Shown in pieces: positions 6,736 to 7,016 of a stretch of 7,016 bases of DNA (within the stretch, counting starts at the first letter, position 1; every line of letters starts with the position of its first letter). The notes under the pieces were generated by a model, which did not search any database, had not been told where the DNA came from, and was given only the letters and a program-made list of their open reading frames with translations. Both the position numbers and the translations under genes were made by a program. This DNA comes from UBA7359 sp047618295 (GTDB lineage Bacteria; Pseudomonadota; Gammaproteobacteria; Eutrophobiales; Eutrophobiaceae), in assembly GCA_047618295.1 (NCBI GenBank), contig JBLHKL010000105.1, forward strand, positions 1 to 7,016, given 5' to 3'.

Positions 6736-7016
6736 CTGCTACGAAGACCTTGTTTTATAACTTTTTCAGGATCGTCTTCTGTGCGGCAACAAAGGTAGTT
6801 CATGTGACATGATCGTGCCGTCTTTATTAATAATTCTTTGTGTGCATTAAATTTATTGGTGTGAGCATCTATGAGCTTTTGGTTATGTGTATCAAATTCT
6901 AATTCTTGTTTTCCATTGGTAATTCGATAATTGCCTGCCGGTGGCAAGAATTCTTCCAACCAATCATATATATGCACCATGACCACTTCATTATGCTGTC
7001 GCAGACGAATAAGATG
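6732..7016 (-). CDS. DUF58 domain protein, C-terminal fragment
   Basis: The frame is open from the right edge, where it begins 'HLIRLRQHNEVVMVHIYDW', to the TGA at 6732-6734, so the gene starts beyond the window. The GTG at 6986 is internal. The 94 visible residues match the end of DUF58 proteins: 'HNEVVMVHIYD', 'LEEFLPPAGNYRITNG', a 'LEFDT' strand, a helix around 'AHKELLIKTARSC', and the closing 'RTEDDPEKVIKQGL'. DUF58 is a VWA-related fold, usually cytoplasmic, encoded next to a MoxR AAA+ ATPase that should lie further to the right. Three cysteines cluster near the end ('SCHMNYLCC'), where relatives commonly have hydrophobic or arginine positions. It overlaps the DUF4381 gene by 4 nt. Confidence 0.9.
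   Translation of the reverse strand, partial: HLIRLRQHNEVVMVHIYDWLEEFLPPAGNYRITNGKQELEFDTHNQKLIDAHTNKFNAHKELLIKTARSCHMNYLCCRTEDDPEKVIKQGLRSR

Noticed and set aside
3405..6986. A new defence or ATPase-VWA ternary system
   Set aside because: MoxR-VWA pairs occur in some defence systems, but the gene order and motifs here match the known Bat operon closely, and no nuclease, protease or phage-related gene is present.

Overview
This window reads as chromosomal DNA of a moderately AT-rich (judged by eye) Gram-negative bacterium, most likely a gammaproteobacterium. The support is protein resemblance: a DUF423 membrane protein of the E. coli YgdD type, a COG4798-like methyltransferase tail, and a Bat (Bacteroides aerotolerance) gene set in the proteobacterial form with BatB and BatC fused. 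A genus cannot be assigned from the sequence alone. I see no rRNA, tRNA, CRISPR array, insertion sequence or phage gene.

Left part, plus strand (1-949): the 3' end of a predicted methyltransferase, a four-helix DUF423 membrane protein, and a small secreted protein that I do not recognise. They are packed with 11-14 nt gaps and look like one transcript. They converge on the minus-strand genes with only 17 nt between stops (950-966), and no hairpin terminator is visible there.

Right part, minus strand (967-7016): read 5' to 3' from the right edge, the order is DUF58 protein (3' end only), DUF4381 protein, BatA, BatB-BatC fusion, BatD, YkvA-type DUF1232 protein, then after 55 nt a YciI-like protein. 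The first four overlap by 4 nt (ATGA) at each junction. batD follows after 7 nt and the ykvA-type gene after 3 nt, so translation is probably coupled along the run. The MoxR-type AAA+ ATPase that normally heads such operons should lie just beyond position 7016.

How the parts may work together: DUF4381, BatA, BatB-C and BatD each have membrane segments. Positive-inside reasoning places the two MIDAS-bearing VWA domains, the TPR and Q/E/S-rich parts of BatB-C, and the BatD ectodomain in the periplasm. DUF58 and the C-terminal part of DUF4381 would face the cytoplasm, where the MoxR ATPase would act. This suggests an envelope complex driven from inside, but the biochemical function of Bat systems is not settled. 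The layout is essentially a known system. The less ordinary points are the long Q/E/S-rich linker with a conserved-looking basic tail in BatB-C, the DUF1232 gene placed in frame directly behind batD, and the unknown periplasmic protein at 593-949.
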